Part shown: one piece after another, positions 43,767 to 53,267 of the stretch
How positions within the stretch are numbered: the stretch's first letter is position 1
Layout: each line of letters begins with the position of its first letter
Assembly (NCBI RefSeq): GCF_024494695.1
Contig: NZ_JANHDP010000007.1
Span: forward strand, 192,462 to 256,461
Length of the DNA stretch: 64,000 nucleotides
From: Natronoarchaeum rubrum
GTDB lineage: Archaea > Halobacteriota > Halobacteria > Halobacteriales > Natronoarchaeaceae
Reading direction: 5' to 3'
Program-made: the position numbers and the translations under genes
The notes under the pieces: generated by a model
What the model was told of the DNA's origin: nothing
The model's input: only the letters and a program-made list of their open reading frames with translations
Databases searched by the model: none

Positions 43767-46700
43767 CTACTGAGACGAGTCTCCCTCAAACGAATCTCGT
43801 AACCACTCCACCGGATACACTGCCGTCAATCCGGGCGTATCGATGTTGAACTGCTGTGGCGGCGTCGTCTTCGCGTAGTTCTTCTCCACTAGCGGTTCGC
43901 CTTCGACGGGATTGTTCAACGCCGAGAGCACCTTGTGGCCATCGCGCTGTTTCATCACAACCCAGATCGCTTCCTCGACGCCACAGTCGGCGATCTTGTC
44001 GAAGTCGTCGGGGACTGCTCGATGAATGTCGTTGTTGATCCGCTCGACCTCGACGGCAACGACAACTGATCCGTCCTCGTCGAGCGCTGCAACGTCCAGA
44101 CGGCGCTGATCGTAGGCATCGGTCGCCTCCTTGACGGCATCATCGTCACCACCCATGAACACCGACGCAGGCAACGTCACTTCGTCGAGATCGTAGTACG
44201 GCATCACCTCTACAACTGGGGAGTCGGGATCCTCGAGATACTCCTCACAGAGGTATTGCCGCGCAACCTCGACGGCGAGGACGTGCTGGCTCGTCTCCTC
44301 GAGATCGCCCTGTCCGTGGCCGTAGTCGACACCCAGACGGTAGCTCTCGCCCAGAACGTCTCGCCCCTCCGTCGTGACGGTGTACAGGCGATGGGGGTGG
44401 TCCGCATCGTGCGTGAGTAGTTCAGCATCAAGCAGCGGTTCGATATCCGCGGCGTCGATCTCGGTGTACTCCTGCAAGCGGATCATCGAATCGGTCGTCA
44501 GATCGTATTCGAGCGGCTTGTATCGGAGCTGCTGGGCGTTGTACACCGCCTGGAGAAACATGAGTTGTTGGTCCGTGTACGCCGTCGCCTGACGCTCGTC
44601 GGGCGTGAGCTTGAGATTCACCGAACAGATCGGTACGTCGTCCCGGTCGACGTCTTCAAGCGAGCTACAACACGAGATTGCGCGTTTCATCCCATCGACA
44701 TCGGGGTTGTAGCGATTCTCGCACTCCGAACAGCACAGCGCGTGCGTACTCTCGTCGTACTCGACGGTCGGCGGCATCCGTTTGGTCGTCTGCAGCGGCG
44801 TCTCGATGGCGCTCGACAGCTCCATGTCGTCTGCGTTCGGGCTGTCCTCGTTGTCGCCGTTCTCAGTCGTATTCGGTGAGGCGAGCGCAAGCCCACTCGT
44901 CTCGCTCGTCCGCGTGCGGACATCCACAAGACGTGACTGGAAGGTCTCACGGTCCCACGCTGAGAGCGGTTGTGGTCCATCTGGATCACCCGGAGGCGGG
45001 GCAACCGACCCGACAAGAAACGGTCGTGGCTCGGGTTCGTCGAACGGCGCCGGAAGGCTGACCAGCCACTGCCCACGACGTAGTGCTCGGAGGCGGTTCC
45101 CCACCTCTCGGGCATCCATCTCCTCGGTCGCGAGGCGTTCTGCGAGTCTGCGATCCACAGGAACGTTGCCCGTGACGAACGTCGAGATATTGTTGAGGAT
45201 CTCGTCGTAGACGTCCTCGTGTTCTTTGAGTTGGGCGGGGAACTGCATCGCGAGCGTTACCGAACAGCCGAAGCTGCGAGACTGTGCGAGCAACTCCTTG
45301 AGCAGGTTCGAGACGGCGACGCTTGCGGCCTCCTCGACGTAGAGATTCACCAGTGGCGCCCCAGCAGCGTTTTGCGGTTGCCCGGGGTCTGCTTCGTCTT
45401 CGATCGACGCCGTCCCTGACCGGCGCTTGCGCCGGCGCAGTGCCGTCCAGAGATTAGAAAGGATCACGAGCGAGAGCACGCGCTGGGCTTCAGAGCGAAG
45501 CCCACCCGTATCGAAGATGATCACGACGTCGTCGTCGAGATGCGAGGCGAGATCGAACTGCGGCCCATCCTCCGTGGCAACGTGATTGAAAATCCGCGCG
45601 AGGCGACGGTCGGCGGGGATCTTCTCGACACGGTTCGAGACGCCGCCCATCAGCTTATCGAACGTTCGCTTCCCGTTGTTGAGAATCCCCGAGAGCATCC
45701 GTTCGAGATCCGGTTCGGAGACGGGATGGACCGACTGACGGTCATGCATCGTCCGGATCTCGCCGTGGAACTCGCGATGCGAGAACGCGTCGTCGCCGTG
45801 AACGGGATCGAACATCGCTTTGAGGACGTACCGGATGATGTCGGGAGAGCGGACAGCCTGCTCGAAGCGATCACGACCCATGATCTGCATCAGGATCTCG
45901 ATGTAGTGATCGACAGTATCCTCGACGGCGGTATCACGAGGGACGCCTGCGTCGAGCTCGTCGCGGATGTCGAAAAACGAGAACGCGGGGAGCACGTCCG
46001 CACAATCGAAGTACAGGACGTTCTCGACGTGGCCATATCGGGCGTAGTGCGCTCGAAGGTACTCGATCGCCATGCCGTCGCCCTTCGGGTCGATCAGAAT
46101 GTCTGCGCCCTCGGTGGCGGCGTGATTATCGAGGATCGCATTGATGAGCGAGGTGGACTTTCCTGAACCTGTTTTCCCGAACCACCCGACATGCATCGGC
46201 TGCAGGGTTGGTGGGAGTTTCAGCACTTCGGGGTCAGACGAACCGTCCTGTGTAAGGGGGTGTCCGAGAACGAGACCCTCTCGTTGGTAGCGCGCGAGAA
46301 TGTCGGCCGGTGGACGAGGAAGTGCCGTCCGCTCGCCTGGTGTCGTTGCGAATGCACGCGCTCCTGACGTAGGGAGGGCTGGCCCACCCACGAGACAGAA
46401 GCTCGGTGCTTCACTCGGATCCGCGACGATGCCCCGACTCGAGACACTCGTCCCAGGAATGCGTGAACGAAGGCCAGCATAGGCTGGTGGATGAACGGTT
46501 CTCGTGACAACGTCGTTCGCTACGCTTTGTGCGCCCTTGCCAGCGTGGACGCGACTGTCGATCTCGTAGGTGGTACGATCAAGCGGCGAGAACGCTGCTT
46601 CGAGTTCGCGGAACGTCGTGTTCGACTCAGGTTGATTCTCGGGCAGGACGCCGACAACGCGGGCATTGATGACGAACGAATGACGCGTGTCTTTCGCCCG

Positions 46701-47516
46701 GAGTTCCTCAAGACGCGTTTCGTCACTTGGCGAGAGCGGAACCGCTGCATCAGGATCGGGCGCTCCGAAAATCGTGTTCGTCAGCTGCGCTCCGATCCCA
46801 TCGCTGTGGGTCTCGATATCGAGACATCGTTGTTCGGCCTGTGCGGTCCAGTCAGGTTTCGCCTGAAAGAGCGCCTGATAGATGATCGGTCCTGGATGTG
46901 CAGCCATCGTCTCGACGATTGCTGCGAGGGGCACGCGCTTTTCTTGTTCCTGGAAGCTCTCGAAGGACGTGAGGCTGGTCTGCCAGTCAGAACGGCGCGC
47001 TGGTTGCCCGGTAAATTCGATCGCACGCAGTGATTCCCGATCGGTGTCCTCGGTGTTCGGAGAGTGGGTGGAGAGGATCGCTTTGAGCTGACCCGGATTG
47101 ACTGCGAGGTGTTCGAACTCGTAGCTATCAGGGAAGACGCCCCGAAGAATACGTTCGAGCGTCGACGTCGCATCTGGGTCGTCAACGCCGAACCAGTACG
47201 ATATCGGGCCATTCTGCGAGCCATCCGAGTGGAGGAGGCACTCGATAGTCGGGACGCTCTGTTCTGTCGTGAGCCCTCTGAGTTTATCCAGGAAGCCTGA
47301 TGGGCCGGTATTCGGATCGATACGATGGAGGCGCTTGAAAGACGACGCGGGAGATCCGTCGTGTAGTGGTGTCTCAGTTGGCGTGATCCGGATGTATTCG
47401 CGGACGTCGTCGACGGGGACTGGGAGTGTGTCGTCGACGGGGACTGGGAGTGTGTCGTCGTCGGGTTGTGAAGCGTCTGGTGCGGCTGGCGTCGGGTCAG
47501 TGGAGGTTGGTGGCAT
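43767..47516 (-). CDS. VirD4/HerA-like DNA-transfer ATPase
   Basis: A 1249-residue protein. Walker A (WFGKTGSGKSTSLINAIL) lies near residues 445-455. Walker-B-like VVIIFDTGGLRSEA and LVNLYVEEAASVAVSNLLKE follow, with the coupling motif SRSFGCSVTLAMQFPAQL. This is the type IV secretion/HerA-FtsK group used in archaeal conjugation. Towards the C-terminus a Cys cluster (LCCSECENRYN, ISCCSS, ICSVN), a winged-helix-like region and a final domain with VVVAVEVERINNDIHRAVPD are found. The N-terminus has a duplicated 8-residue unit (DDTLPVPV). It is the best evidence that the region is a conjugative element. No relaxase was seen. Confidence 0.8.
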   Translation of the reverse strand: MPPTSTDPTPAAPDASQPDDDTLPVPVDDTLPVPVDDVREYIRITPTETPLHDGSPASSFKRLHRIDPNTGPSGFLDKLRGLTTEQSVPTIECLLHSDGSQNGPISYWFGVDDPDATSTLERILRGVFPDSYEFEHLAVNPGQLKAILSTHSPNTEDTDRESLRAIEFTGQPARRSDWQTSLTSFESFQEQEKRVPLAAIVETMAAHPGPIIYQALFQAKPDWTAQAEQRCLDIETHSDGIGAQLTNTIFGAPDPDAAVPLSPSDETRLEELRAKDTRHSFVINARVVGVLPENQPESNTTFRELEAAFSPLDRTTYEIDSRVHAGKGAQSVANDVVTRTVHPPAYAGLRSRIPGTSVSSRGIVADPSEAPSFCLVGGPALPTSGARAFATTPGERTALPRPPADILARYQREGLVLGHPLTQDGSSDPEVLKLPPTLQPMHVGWFGKTGSGKSTSLINAILDNHAATEGADILIDPKGDGMAIEYLRAHYARYGHVENVLYFDCADVLPAFSFFDIRDELDAGVPRDTAVEDTVDHYIEILMQIMGRDRFEQAVRSPDIIRYVLKAMFDPVHGDDAFSHREFHGEIRTMHDRQSVHPVSEPDLERMLSGILNNGKRTFDKLMGGVSNRVEKIPADRRLARIFNHVATEDGPQFDLASHLDDDVVIIFDTGGLRSEAQRVLSLVILSNLWTALRRRKRRSGTASIEDEADPGQPQNAAGAPLVNLYVEEAASVAVSNLLKELLAQSRSFGCSVTLAMQFPAQLKEHEDVYDEILNNISTFVTGNVPVDRRLAERLATEEMDAREVGNRLRALRRGQWLVSLPAPFDEPEPRPFLVGSVAPPPGDPDGPQPLSAWDRETFQSRLVDVRTRTSETSGLALASPNTTENGDNEDSPNADDMELSSAIETPLQTTKRMPPTVEYDESTHALCCSECENRYNPDVDGMKRAISCCSSLEDVDRDDVPICSVNLKLTPDERQATAYTDQQLMFLQAVYNAQQLRYKPLEYDLTTDSMIRLQEYTEIDAADIEPLLDAELLTHDADHPHRLYTVTTEGRDVLGESYRLGVDYGHGQGDLEETSQHVLAVEVARQYLCEEYLEDPDSPVVEVMPYYDLDEVTLPASVFMGGDDDAVKEATDAYDQRRLDVAALDEDGSVVVAVEVERINNDIHRAVPDDFDKIADCGVEEAIWVVMKQRDGHKVLSALNNPVEGEPLVEKNYAKTTPPQQFNIDTPGLTAVYPVEWLRDSFEGDSSQ

Positions 47517-47942
47517 CTGAGCGTATTCTCGTGTATGCTGCCGGTGAATATTCAGGGGGCAGTGGCTTGCTGAGTGATACCCACTTCGTTGAATACGTAA
47601 TAAATTGCGTTGGTTTGCATAGTGATTATATCAGTTTGCTGGGGGCTGTGGTGTCCAAGAGAACTCCTTGGAGGATGCGATCCTGCGAGACACTGGAATC
47701 GGGGGCAGCGCAATTGATACGATGTCTCTCGGGCGCCTGTAAGCACCGTGTCGCCATCGGCATTCTCTTGTCGTGGCCGAGCCACGCTGCTATGCAACAC
47801 CACCGGACGATATTTCCAACTCGTTATTCTGTTGGTTGGTAACAGCTAACACTGTTGGCGTCGTAGAGGGGCACCAACGCTCTCTACGCAGTGATGCTGG
47901 AGAAGAGACCAGTTGCATAGAGTGGGCCGCTGGGAGGCACCG
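47517..47942. other. Gene-poor stretch, no coherent gene
   Basis: About 425 bases of low-GC sequence between the large ATPase gene and an enzyme fragment. Short frames on both strands are random in composition. Nothing recognisable was found apart from AT-rich patches that may hold the promoter for the ATPase gene on the minus strand. Confidence 0.4.
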
Positions 47943-48068
47943 ATGGCAATACTACAAACCAACACAGACGTTGTAGAACAGCCCCACGACGCCCTCAACG
48001 AGCGGGACCAAGAGGCGTCTCACTGCAACGTCGCTATCCAAAGGAGGGTATGGCATGCCGACCGATGA
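47943..48068 (+). pseudogene. N-terminal remnant resembling a SnoaL-like ester cyclase
   Basis: A 41-residue frame starts MAILQTNTDVVEQPHDALNE and continues RDQEASHCN before ending in unrelated sequence and a stop inside the methyltransferase gene. The pattern of N-x-x-V-V...H-x-A-L-N-x-R-D is that of the first helix of SnoaL-like polyketide/ester cyclases, which are normally about 140 residues. Only the first 25 or so residues are left. The methyltransferase Shine-Dalgarno (AAAGGAGG) lies within this frame. Confidence 0.35.
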
Positions 48069-48930
48069 GTCGAAAACGGACACCGGCTACGAGACGGCAT
48101 TGAACGAACACTACGGAGTGAGCGGCCTCGGCAACGAACTCCTCGACGCCCTCGAAGCTGCCGGGAAAGACGTTGATGCGCTTACTCGGGATGACATCGC
48201 ATCAGTCGACGAGTTCCACATTCGCGGCCTTGAGGCTACCCGGGAGGTCGCAGACCTTGCGGAGGTCGAAGACCACTCTCGCGTCCTCGACGTCGGGTGC
48301 GGTATCGGCGGGCCCGCCCGCACCCTTGCGTCCGAGTTCGGTTGCGATGTCGTCGGACTCGATATCGTCGAGGAGTATTGCCGGGCAGCGACGCTCTTTA
48401 CCGATCGAGTGGGGTTGACCGAGAAGGTCCGCTTCCAGCATGGTAACGCCCTTGATCTGCCGTTCGAGGACGAGGAATTTGACGTCGTTTGGTTCGAGCA
48501 CGCGCTGCCGAACATCGAGGCCACGGAGGTAGCGATCGAGGAAGCGGGCCGCGTCCTTAGACCCGGAGGTACACTTGCACTGTACGAAATTTGTGCCGGA
48601 CCTGGAGGCGAGCCAGTGTTTCCGGTCCCCTGGGCATCGGATGCATCGCTTAGCCACCTCGATCCTCCTGACCGACTCCGAGAGATCGTTCTGGATTGTG
48701 GCTGCGATGAGACCGTCTGGAAGGACGTCACAGGTCCGAGCCTCGAGTGGTTTGAGAACGTGGTGGAGTCGATGCAATCGCGGGCAGCGGACGCACCGCC
48801 GCCGCTCGGACTCAACCTTCTGATGGGAGCAGAGACGCCGAACAAAGCGGCGAACGTCGTTCAGAACCTCAAGGAAGAGCGGATCGCCGTCGTTCAGGGA
48901 GTGTACGAACGTGGAAGTTACCCGTTATGA
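48055..48930 (+). CDS. SAM-dependent methyltransferase (class I)
   Basis: A 291-residue methyltransferase. Motif I is RVLDVGCGIGGPARTLA, post-I is VVGLDIVEEYC, motif II-like is LPFEDEEFDVVWFEHALPN and motif III-like is RVLRPGGTLALYEI. The family uses S-adenosylmethionine; resemblance is to sarcosine/dimethylglycine or gamma-tocopherol-type small-molecule methylases. The C-terminal half (PPPLGLNLLMGAETPNKAAN) is consistent with that group. A strong Shine-Dalgarno (AAAGGAGG) lies 9 bases before the ATG at 48055, so the gene is leadered, unlike most here. Substrate unknown; osmolyte or lipid methylation are possible. Confidence 0.85.
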   Translation: MPTDESKTDTGYETALNEHYGVSGLGNELLDALEAAGKDVDALTRDDIASVDEFHIRGLEATREVADLAEVEDHSRVLDVGCGIGGPARTLASEFGCDVVGLDIVEEYCRAATLFTDRVGLTEKVRFQHGNALDLPFEDEEFDVVWFEHALPNIEATEVAIEEAGRVLRPGGTLALYEICAGPGGEPVFPVPWASDASLSHLDPPDRLREIVLDCGCDETVWKDVTGPSLEWFENVVESMQSRAADAPPPLGLNLLMGAETPNKAANVVQNLKEERIAVVQGVYERGSYPL

Positions 48931-49086
48931 CGTCCATCTCAGGCGCCCACCAGAATACACTGGTAGCTTCGTATCGTTCGTCTGGGCATTCTACCGATCA
49001 TCAGTACTAAAATACGAGTCTCTACTGAACGGCGATCTCGACAGGGCATGAATTGGACGAAAGAATCTCAACAGAGTCGACGAAGT

Positions 49087-50250
49087 TTATGCGGCACTAT
49101 CCTCGTAGATTTCGACGCGACCAGTCTGCTCTTCGTTCTGTTGAATCCCCACACTCCACGTTCCCCCAGTCCCGGAGAGCGCCCCGACTGCTGGACCGAC
49201 GTCGTAGGCGTTCTCCCAGATCACGCCGCTCTCTTCGACGACGTAGATCTCTCCCTCAGTACGTGCCGAGGCGAGAACACGGGTGCCATCCTCAGTGACG
49301 CTTATATCCTCACCAGCCACCGCTCCGATTTCGGTAGACCATAGTTCCTCGCCGGTCGTGCTATCGTACGCCTGGATGGCCACCTCAATAGTAGAGGTGA
49401 TTACAGTACTTCCGTCTCTAGAGATGTACGGCCATCCCCCAGCCAGCGGGTCTTCCCAGCGTAGTTCTCCATCGAGATCAAGAGCGAAGATCTGCCCATC
49501 TTCTGTCCCGGCTACGACGCATTCGGATTCGGCGTTGATCTGGGTGGCGATCACGTCGAGCTCGGTTTCGTAGACCCACTGTTGTTCGCCCTCGCTATCG
49601 TAAAGCATTACACCGGGTGTTCCTTCCCGTTCGGTCGCTCCAACCCAGTAGTGCGTTCCACCGACGGCGATTGAGTCGCCGTCAGCGGTAATGTCGACGC
49701 TGTTCGCGGCTGCCTCGTCGAAATTGTCTCTCCACTGTTGACCGTCCTCTGTCGCAAGGATAACGCTTCCCTGACCGTCTATCGGAGACGATACAGATGC
49801 CATCGTAGCGTCCTCAGATGCCATTGCGATGTCCCATAGCCCCGGATGTTCGACGACTGGGCCATCCTGAGAGGTGAGATCGAGTGACCCGTATAGGTCT
49901 GCGTCCATCCACGCAAGCGCAGCCGTGTTCGTGGCTTCCTCGATTTGAATGTGGGAAATCCCCGAGTTCACCGAGAATGGGAAGATTTCTGATTGCCGGT
50001 TGGGGTCGTATATGACGAGATCGCCATTATCGAAGCCGAACAGTACGGTGTCGCCGGAGGCTGAAACGTCTGTGACGAGGCTGACCGCGGTGTATTGGTC
50101 CTGCACGACTTGCTCGATGCTAGTCGGTTGTTCTGTCGATGGGGAGGGATTTCTGTGCGTTTGTGCTGACGCCCCGGCCGTTCCTGCGAGTGTACTGCCC
50201 GCGATCAGGGAGAGGAATGCTCGTCGGGCGTGTTTGATATTCGTTACCAT
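49087..50250 (-). CDS. Tat-exported PQQ-like beta-propeller protein
   Basis: A 387-residue protein from the ATG ending at 50250. A twin-arginine-type signal (HARRAFLSLIAGSTLAGTAG) indicates Tat export, the usual route in haloarchaea. The rest is made of repeated propeller blades with YDSEGEQQWVYETELD, ALDLDGELRWEDPLAGGW and YDSTTGEELWSTEIG, the beta-propeller repeat of PQQ-like/WD40-like proteins. It has no catalytic motif and no PQQ ligand that I could see, so it is more likely a surface scaffold. The frame is also open upstream, but that part has no signal peptide. Confidence 0.82.
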   Translation of the reverse strand: MVTNIKHARRAFLSLIAGSTLAGTAGASAQTHRNPSPSTEQPTSIEQVVQDQYTAVSLVTDVSASGDTVLFGFDNGDLVIYDPNRQSEIFPFSVNSGISHIQIEEATNTAALAWMDADLYGSLDLTSQDGPVVEHPGLWDIAMASEDATMASVSSPIDGQGSVILATEDGQQWRDNFDEAAANSVDITADGDSIAVGGTHYWVGATEREGTPGVMLYDSEGEQQWVYETELDVIATQINAESECVVAGTEDGQIFALDLDGELRWEDPLAGGWPYISRDGSTVITSTIEVAIQAYDSTTGEELWSTEIGAVAGEDISVTEDGTRVLASARTEGEIYVVEESGVIWENAYDVGPAVGALSGTGGTWSVGIQQNEEQTGRVEIYEDSAA

Positions 50251-50411
50251 GACCACACTTCCCACGAGAGGCCTTGTAAGCGAGTGTTCGGCATCACTAG
50301 GAATACGTTTGCTATATCGGCGTTCGCCTACCGCGTCACTGCTGACGGGCAACGCTTGGAATCTCGGCACCTGTCTTTTTGCGGCTTCGGTATGCTGGTA
50401 GGTCGTGTACG

Positions 50412-51107
50412 ATGACCGACGAAGAGACGACAGCTGAAATGGATCCGATCGAGCGTGTCTCCTCAATGCTTGCGTCGGTCATGGCAGACGACTCGTCGGA
50501 TGCGGAGGTCAGGAGGGAGCAACTCGTTCGTGAGGCTCGCAACGAACTCTCTCGGTGGCTCGACGAGCGTCCACCGACAGACCATCTTGAACGGCTTCGG
50601 GATGCTGCTCGAGAGCGCTGGGACGACAAGTGGACGATCGACGCGCGGCATCACGCCGATGGAACGATCCATGCGCATGCGCATCATAGTCGACGGCGAC
50701 TTGATGCTGACGAACACGACTTCGACGGGGATGCGGACGTCTTCGAACATGAGCATCTGTGGGTCGGCCCCGATGGGGAGCGTGTCGTTCAGCGAGAGCA
50801 CGTTCGGGGCGAGGATCGGAAGACAATCGAGATTCTCGAAGATACGCACGGCTTGCTAAAGTCGCCGTACGAGTGGTTCACCAAGGAACCTAATGGGCGC
50901 TGGCACGCCGTGGTCGAGTTTCCTGGAACGGATGACTCCGATGTTTCCATGAGTAACTTCGATCATTGCGAGCGACTCGCGTGTGGGGAGGTACTGGAGC
51001 CTGCTGACCAACTCGAGAAGATCTCCGATGCTCCCACGGATATCGATGGGGCGGCTGTCTGTGATGCGTGTTTGGCGGCGCTTGATGGGCTGTATACGAA
51101 GTCGTGA
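50412..51107 (+). CDS. Hypothetical protein (231 aa)
   Basis: A 231-residue protein from the ATG at 50412 (MTDEETTAEMDPIERVSSML). The first half is a charged helix with coiled-coil character (EVRREQLVREARNELSRWLD). The middle is His/Asp-rich (HAHAHHSRRRLDADEHDFDG) and could bind metal. The C-terminal part has four cysteines in two widely spaced pairs (HCERLACGEVLEP, AAVCDACLAALDG). A possible zinc site follows from that. I recognise no family. The gene is divergent from the propeller gene with 160 bases between starts. Confidence 0.55.
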   Translation: MTDEETTAEMDPIERVSSMLASVMADDSSDAEVRREQLVREARNELSRWLDERPPTDHLERLRDAARERWDDKWTIDARHHADGTIHAHAHHSRRRLDADEHDFDGDADVFEHEHLWVGPDGERVVQREHVRGEDRKTIEILEDTHGLLKSPYEWFTKEPNGRWHAVVEFPGTDDSDVSMSNFDHCERLACGEVLEPADQLEKISDAPTDIDGAAVCDACLAALDGLYTKS

Positions 51108-51255
51108 CTGGCAGTTCGGGGTAGCTATTCACTACGTATCGGTGTCTACGTCGCTACTACTGTTCTCTGGCTAGCGCCCAAACCTCAGGCAGGCTTGCAG
51201 GATATCTAACAGAGATGTAACATCGGGTTTAGGTGTCGCTGTCGGAGCTCTATTC

Positions 51256-52974
51256 ATGAGTAGTGATACCAAACAGCGCACAGCTCGCGTTGCGGCGATC
51301 ACCGTCGTGACGTTCGTAATCCTTGCGACAGTCGGTGCGGGTCTCTCGCCAGCAGTCCTGAATTCCGATTTGGATGCCGATCAGGGCGTCGAGAACACTG
51401 CCCAGGCCAACACCGTCCAGGACGAGGACGAAGAGTTCCCACCATCGACAGACGACGTTACCGAGCCTGTCGTCGATTACGACAAGATCGATCTCAACGT
51501 CACGCTCACGAACAACCGTAGCGACAACGAGTCGCTTGAGTATCGCATCGTCGTCCTCGGTGCGATCCAGTCTACGAACGACACTGCGTCGGAGACGGTT
51601 TCCTGTGAGGACCAGACGTGTGTCGTCAATGGAACCCTCGACGCGGATGACCGTGCGGCCTACCGACTCTCAGGTGCGATTGTCTCGGTGTCACCGGATG
51701 ACGATCTCGTCGGGGAGTTCAACAATGGCTCGCTCGAAGGAAACGCATTAGAGGGCCTCGGCATCGGCGCTGTGTACTCTACTGGAGAGGACTCGGACGA
51801 TGACGGTGATGGCGACACGAGCGTAACCGTGGACACCTCTGCGTCCGCAGCAGCGTCAGCAGTCGCAACCGCTACTGATGGTGATGGTGACGACGGGAAC
51901 GGCGACAATGGGGGAGCTGGTGCGGAACCGAACGGAACGGATAACGAGAGTCCGACTGTCGATGGCATCACGTACGATGGTTGTTCGGCGGCCGAGATCG
52001 AGGGAGAGGGGGACGGCTTCAGCTACACTGCCACGACGGAGTACTATACTGATGAGGGACTCACCACGAATACCTGGAGTGAGGAGAACGCTACACTCCC
52101 ACAATCAGTTGCAATCGCCGTTGCTGATACCGATACTGCAGTAACGAATGCCATCATCTCTGCGATCGAAGTCACCAATTCGAGTGGGATGACTGTCGCC
52201 GAGGCAGCGAATCCTGAGTACGATGCGTGCCGGGAGGAAATAGACGAGGAGTGGGATGAGTATCAGGATTCCTTGGACTATGACTGCGATGACTTCGAGA
52301 CCTGGGAGGAGGCGAACGAAGTCTACGAAAACTCGTCAGGTGAACACGGTCTCGACGGAGACGGTGACGGGATTCCCTGTGAAGGGCTACCGGGGGCACC
52401 CGACAACGGAAATGGTGGTGAGGATGAGTACAACTGCGAGGATTTCGAGACTTGGGAGGAGGCGAACGAAGTCTATCAGGACTCTCCCGGAGAACACGGT
52501 CTCGACGGTGATGGGAATGGAGTCCCCTGTGAAGGCCTCCCCGGCGCGCCGGATGATGGTGAAGACGACACTACTGCAGAGTCCGATGATGAGGACAGCG
52601 AGGATGACTCTTCGTTGACGAATGGCGAAGAGGACGGTGAGAGTGCTGACGAGGACAGCGACGGTACCGATGATGACACTGGTGAGGGGGACGAAGATAC
52701 GGAGACTGGAGACAGTACCGACGAAGGTGAGGGAGATGAGGAGAATGGGGACAGCACCGACGAGAGCGATGCAAACGGCACTGACGAGGATGACGAAGAG
52801 AGCTCCGAGGAGGACGATGAGGCGTCAGAGGACGATGAGGACAACGGAGAGAGCAACACCGACGACGAATCATCTGAGGAAAACGGAGGTAGCGAGGAAG
52901 GGAATGGAGCGGAGACAGATGGAGAGATGACCGACGACAGCCAGAGCGTGCTCGTATCTGTTGGTGGTTCTTGA
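51256..52974 (+). CDS. Secreted protein with two excalibur domains and acidic tail
   Basis: A 572-residue protein. A hydrophobic N-terminal signal/anchor helix ([20 protein letters not shown]) leads to a Ser/Thr/Asn-rich domain. Two excalibur-type calcium-binding repeats follow at about residues 345-380 and 395-430 ([16 protein letters not shown]..., then [16 protein letters not shown]...), each with Asp-x-Asp-x-Asp-G loops and two cysteines ([18 protein letters not shown]). The last 130 residues are almost pure Asp/Glu/Ser/Gly/Thr and probably disordered. Excalibur domains occur in bacterial cell-wall proteins; archaeal examples are uncommon in my experience. Function unknown. No membrane anchor is seen at the C-terminus. 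Confidence 0.75.
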   Translation: MSSDTKQRTARVAAITVVTFVILATVGAGLSPAVLNSDLDADQGVENTAQANTVQDEDEEFPPSTDDVTEPVVDYDKIDLNVTLTNNRSDNESLEYRIVVLGAIQSTNDTASETVSCEDQTCVVNGTLDADDRAAYRLSGAIVSVSPDDDLVGEFNNGSLEGNALEGLGIGAVYSTGEDSDDDGDGDTSVTVDTSASAAASAVATATDGDGDDGNGDNGGAGAEPNGTDNESPTVDGITYDGCSAAEIEGEGDGFSYTATTEYYTDEGLTTNTWSEENATLPQSVAIAVADTDTAVTNAIISAIEVTNSSGMTVAEAANPEYDACREEIDEEWDEYQDSLDYDCDDFETWEEANEVYENSSGEHGLDGDGDGIPCEGLPGAPDNGNGGEDEYNCEDFETWEEANEVYQDSPGEHGLDGDGNGVPCEGLPGAPDDGEDDTTAESDDEDSEDDSSLTNGEEDGESADEDSDGTDDDTGEGDEDTETGDSTDEGEGDEENGDSTDESDANGTDEDDEESSEEDDEASEDDEDNGESNTDDESSEENGGSEEGNGAETDGEMTDDSQSVLVSVGGS

Positions 52975-52989
52975 GACTGCTGCCAGTCC

Positions 52990-53150
52990 AAAAGCCCCTG
53001 GCGCGATCGACCGCTCCGGGGCTCGCTGTCTCCGAAAATCGTAGATTTTCGGGATGACGAAAGAGCGCCTTGCGCTCTTTCGAACCACGCTCCTCACGGG
53101 GCTGCGGTGCTTCCGTCGCCCAGGAAGGATCGATCGCGCCAGCCCCTTTT
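52990..53150. repeat. Palindromic accessory-region repeat, long copy (161 bp)
   Basis: It is bounded by AAAAGCCCCTGGCGCGATCGA and its near-perfect inverted partner ending AGCCCCTTTT. Inside it carries two further perfect hairpins: CCGAAAATC/GATTTTCGG (53032-53052) and GAAAGAGCGC/GCGCTCTTTC (53059-53081). The element at 55523-55624 has the same ends and core but lacks these two. Spurious frames across both copies share the peptide GLKGAGAIDPSWAT, which reflects the shared DNA and not a protein. Short homology continues about 20 bases to the right. Confidence 0.75.
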
Positions 53151-53267
53151 AATCCCTCCCGCGGCGGTTGTAGTAGATGCATTAGAATGGCGTGTTCGTC
53201 TTTTTAGCTCTCTGTGTCAAACTCACCGGTCCCTACTGCCCGCGGAACCTTCGGAACGGCCAAGACC

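Noticed and set aside
52571..53182. Minus-strand 203-codon frame crossing the repeat and the acidic tail of the excalibur gene
   Set aside because: It is a mirror of the acidic repeat region (Ser/Arg/His-rich), and its N-terminal peptide is encoded by the repeat element.
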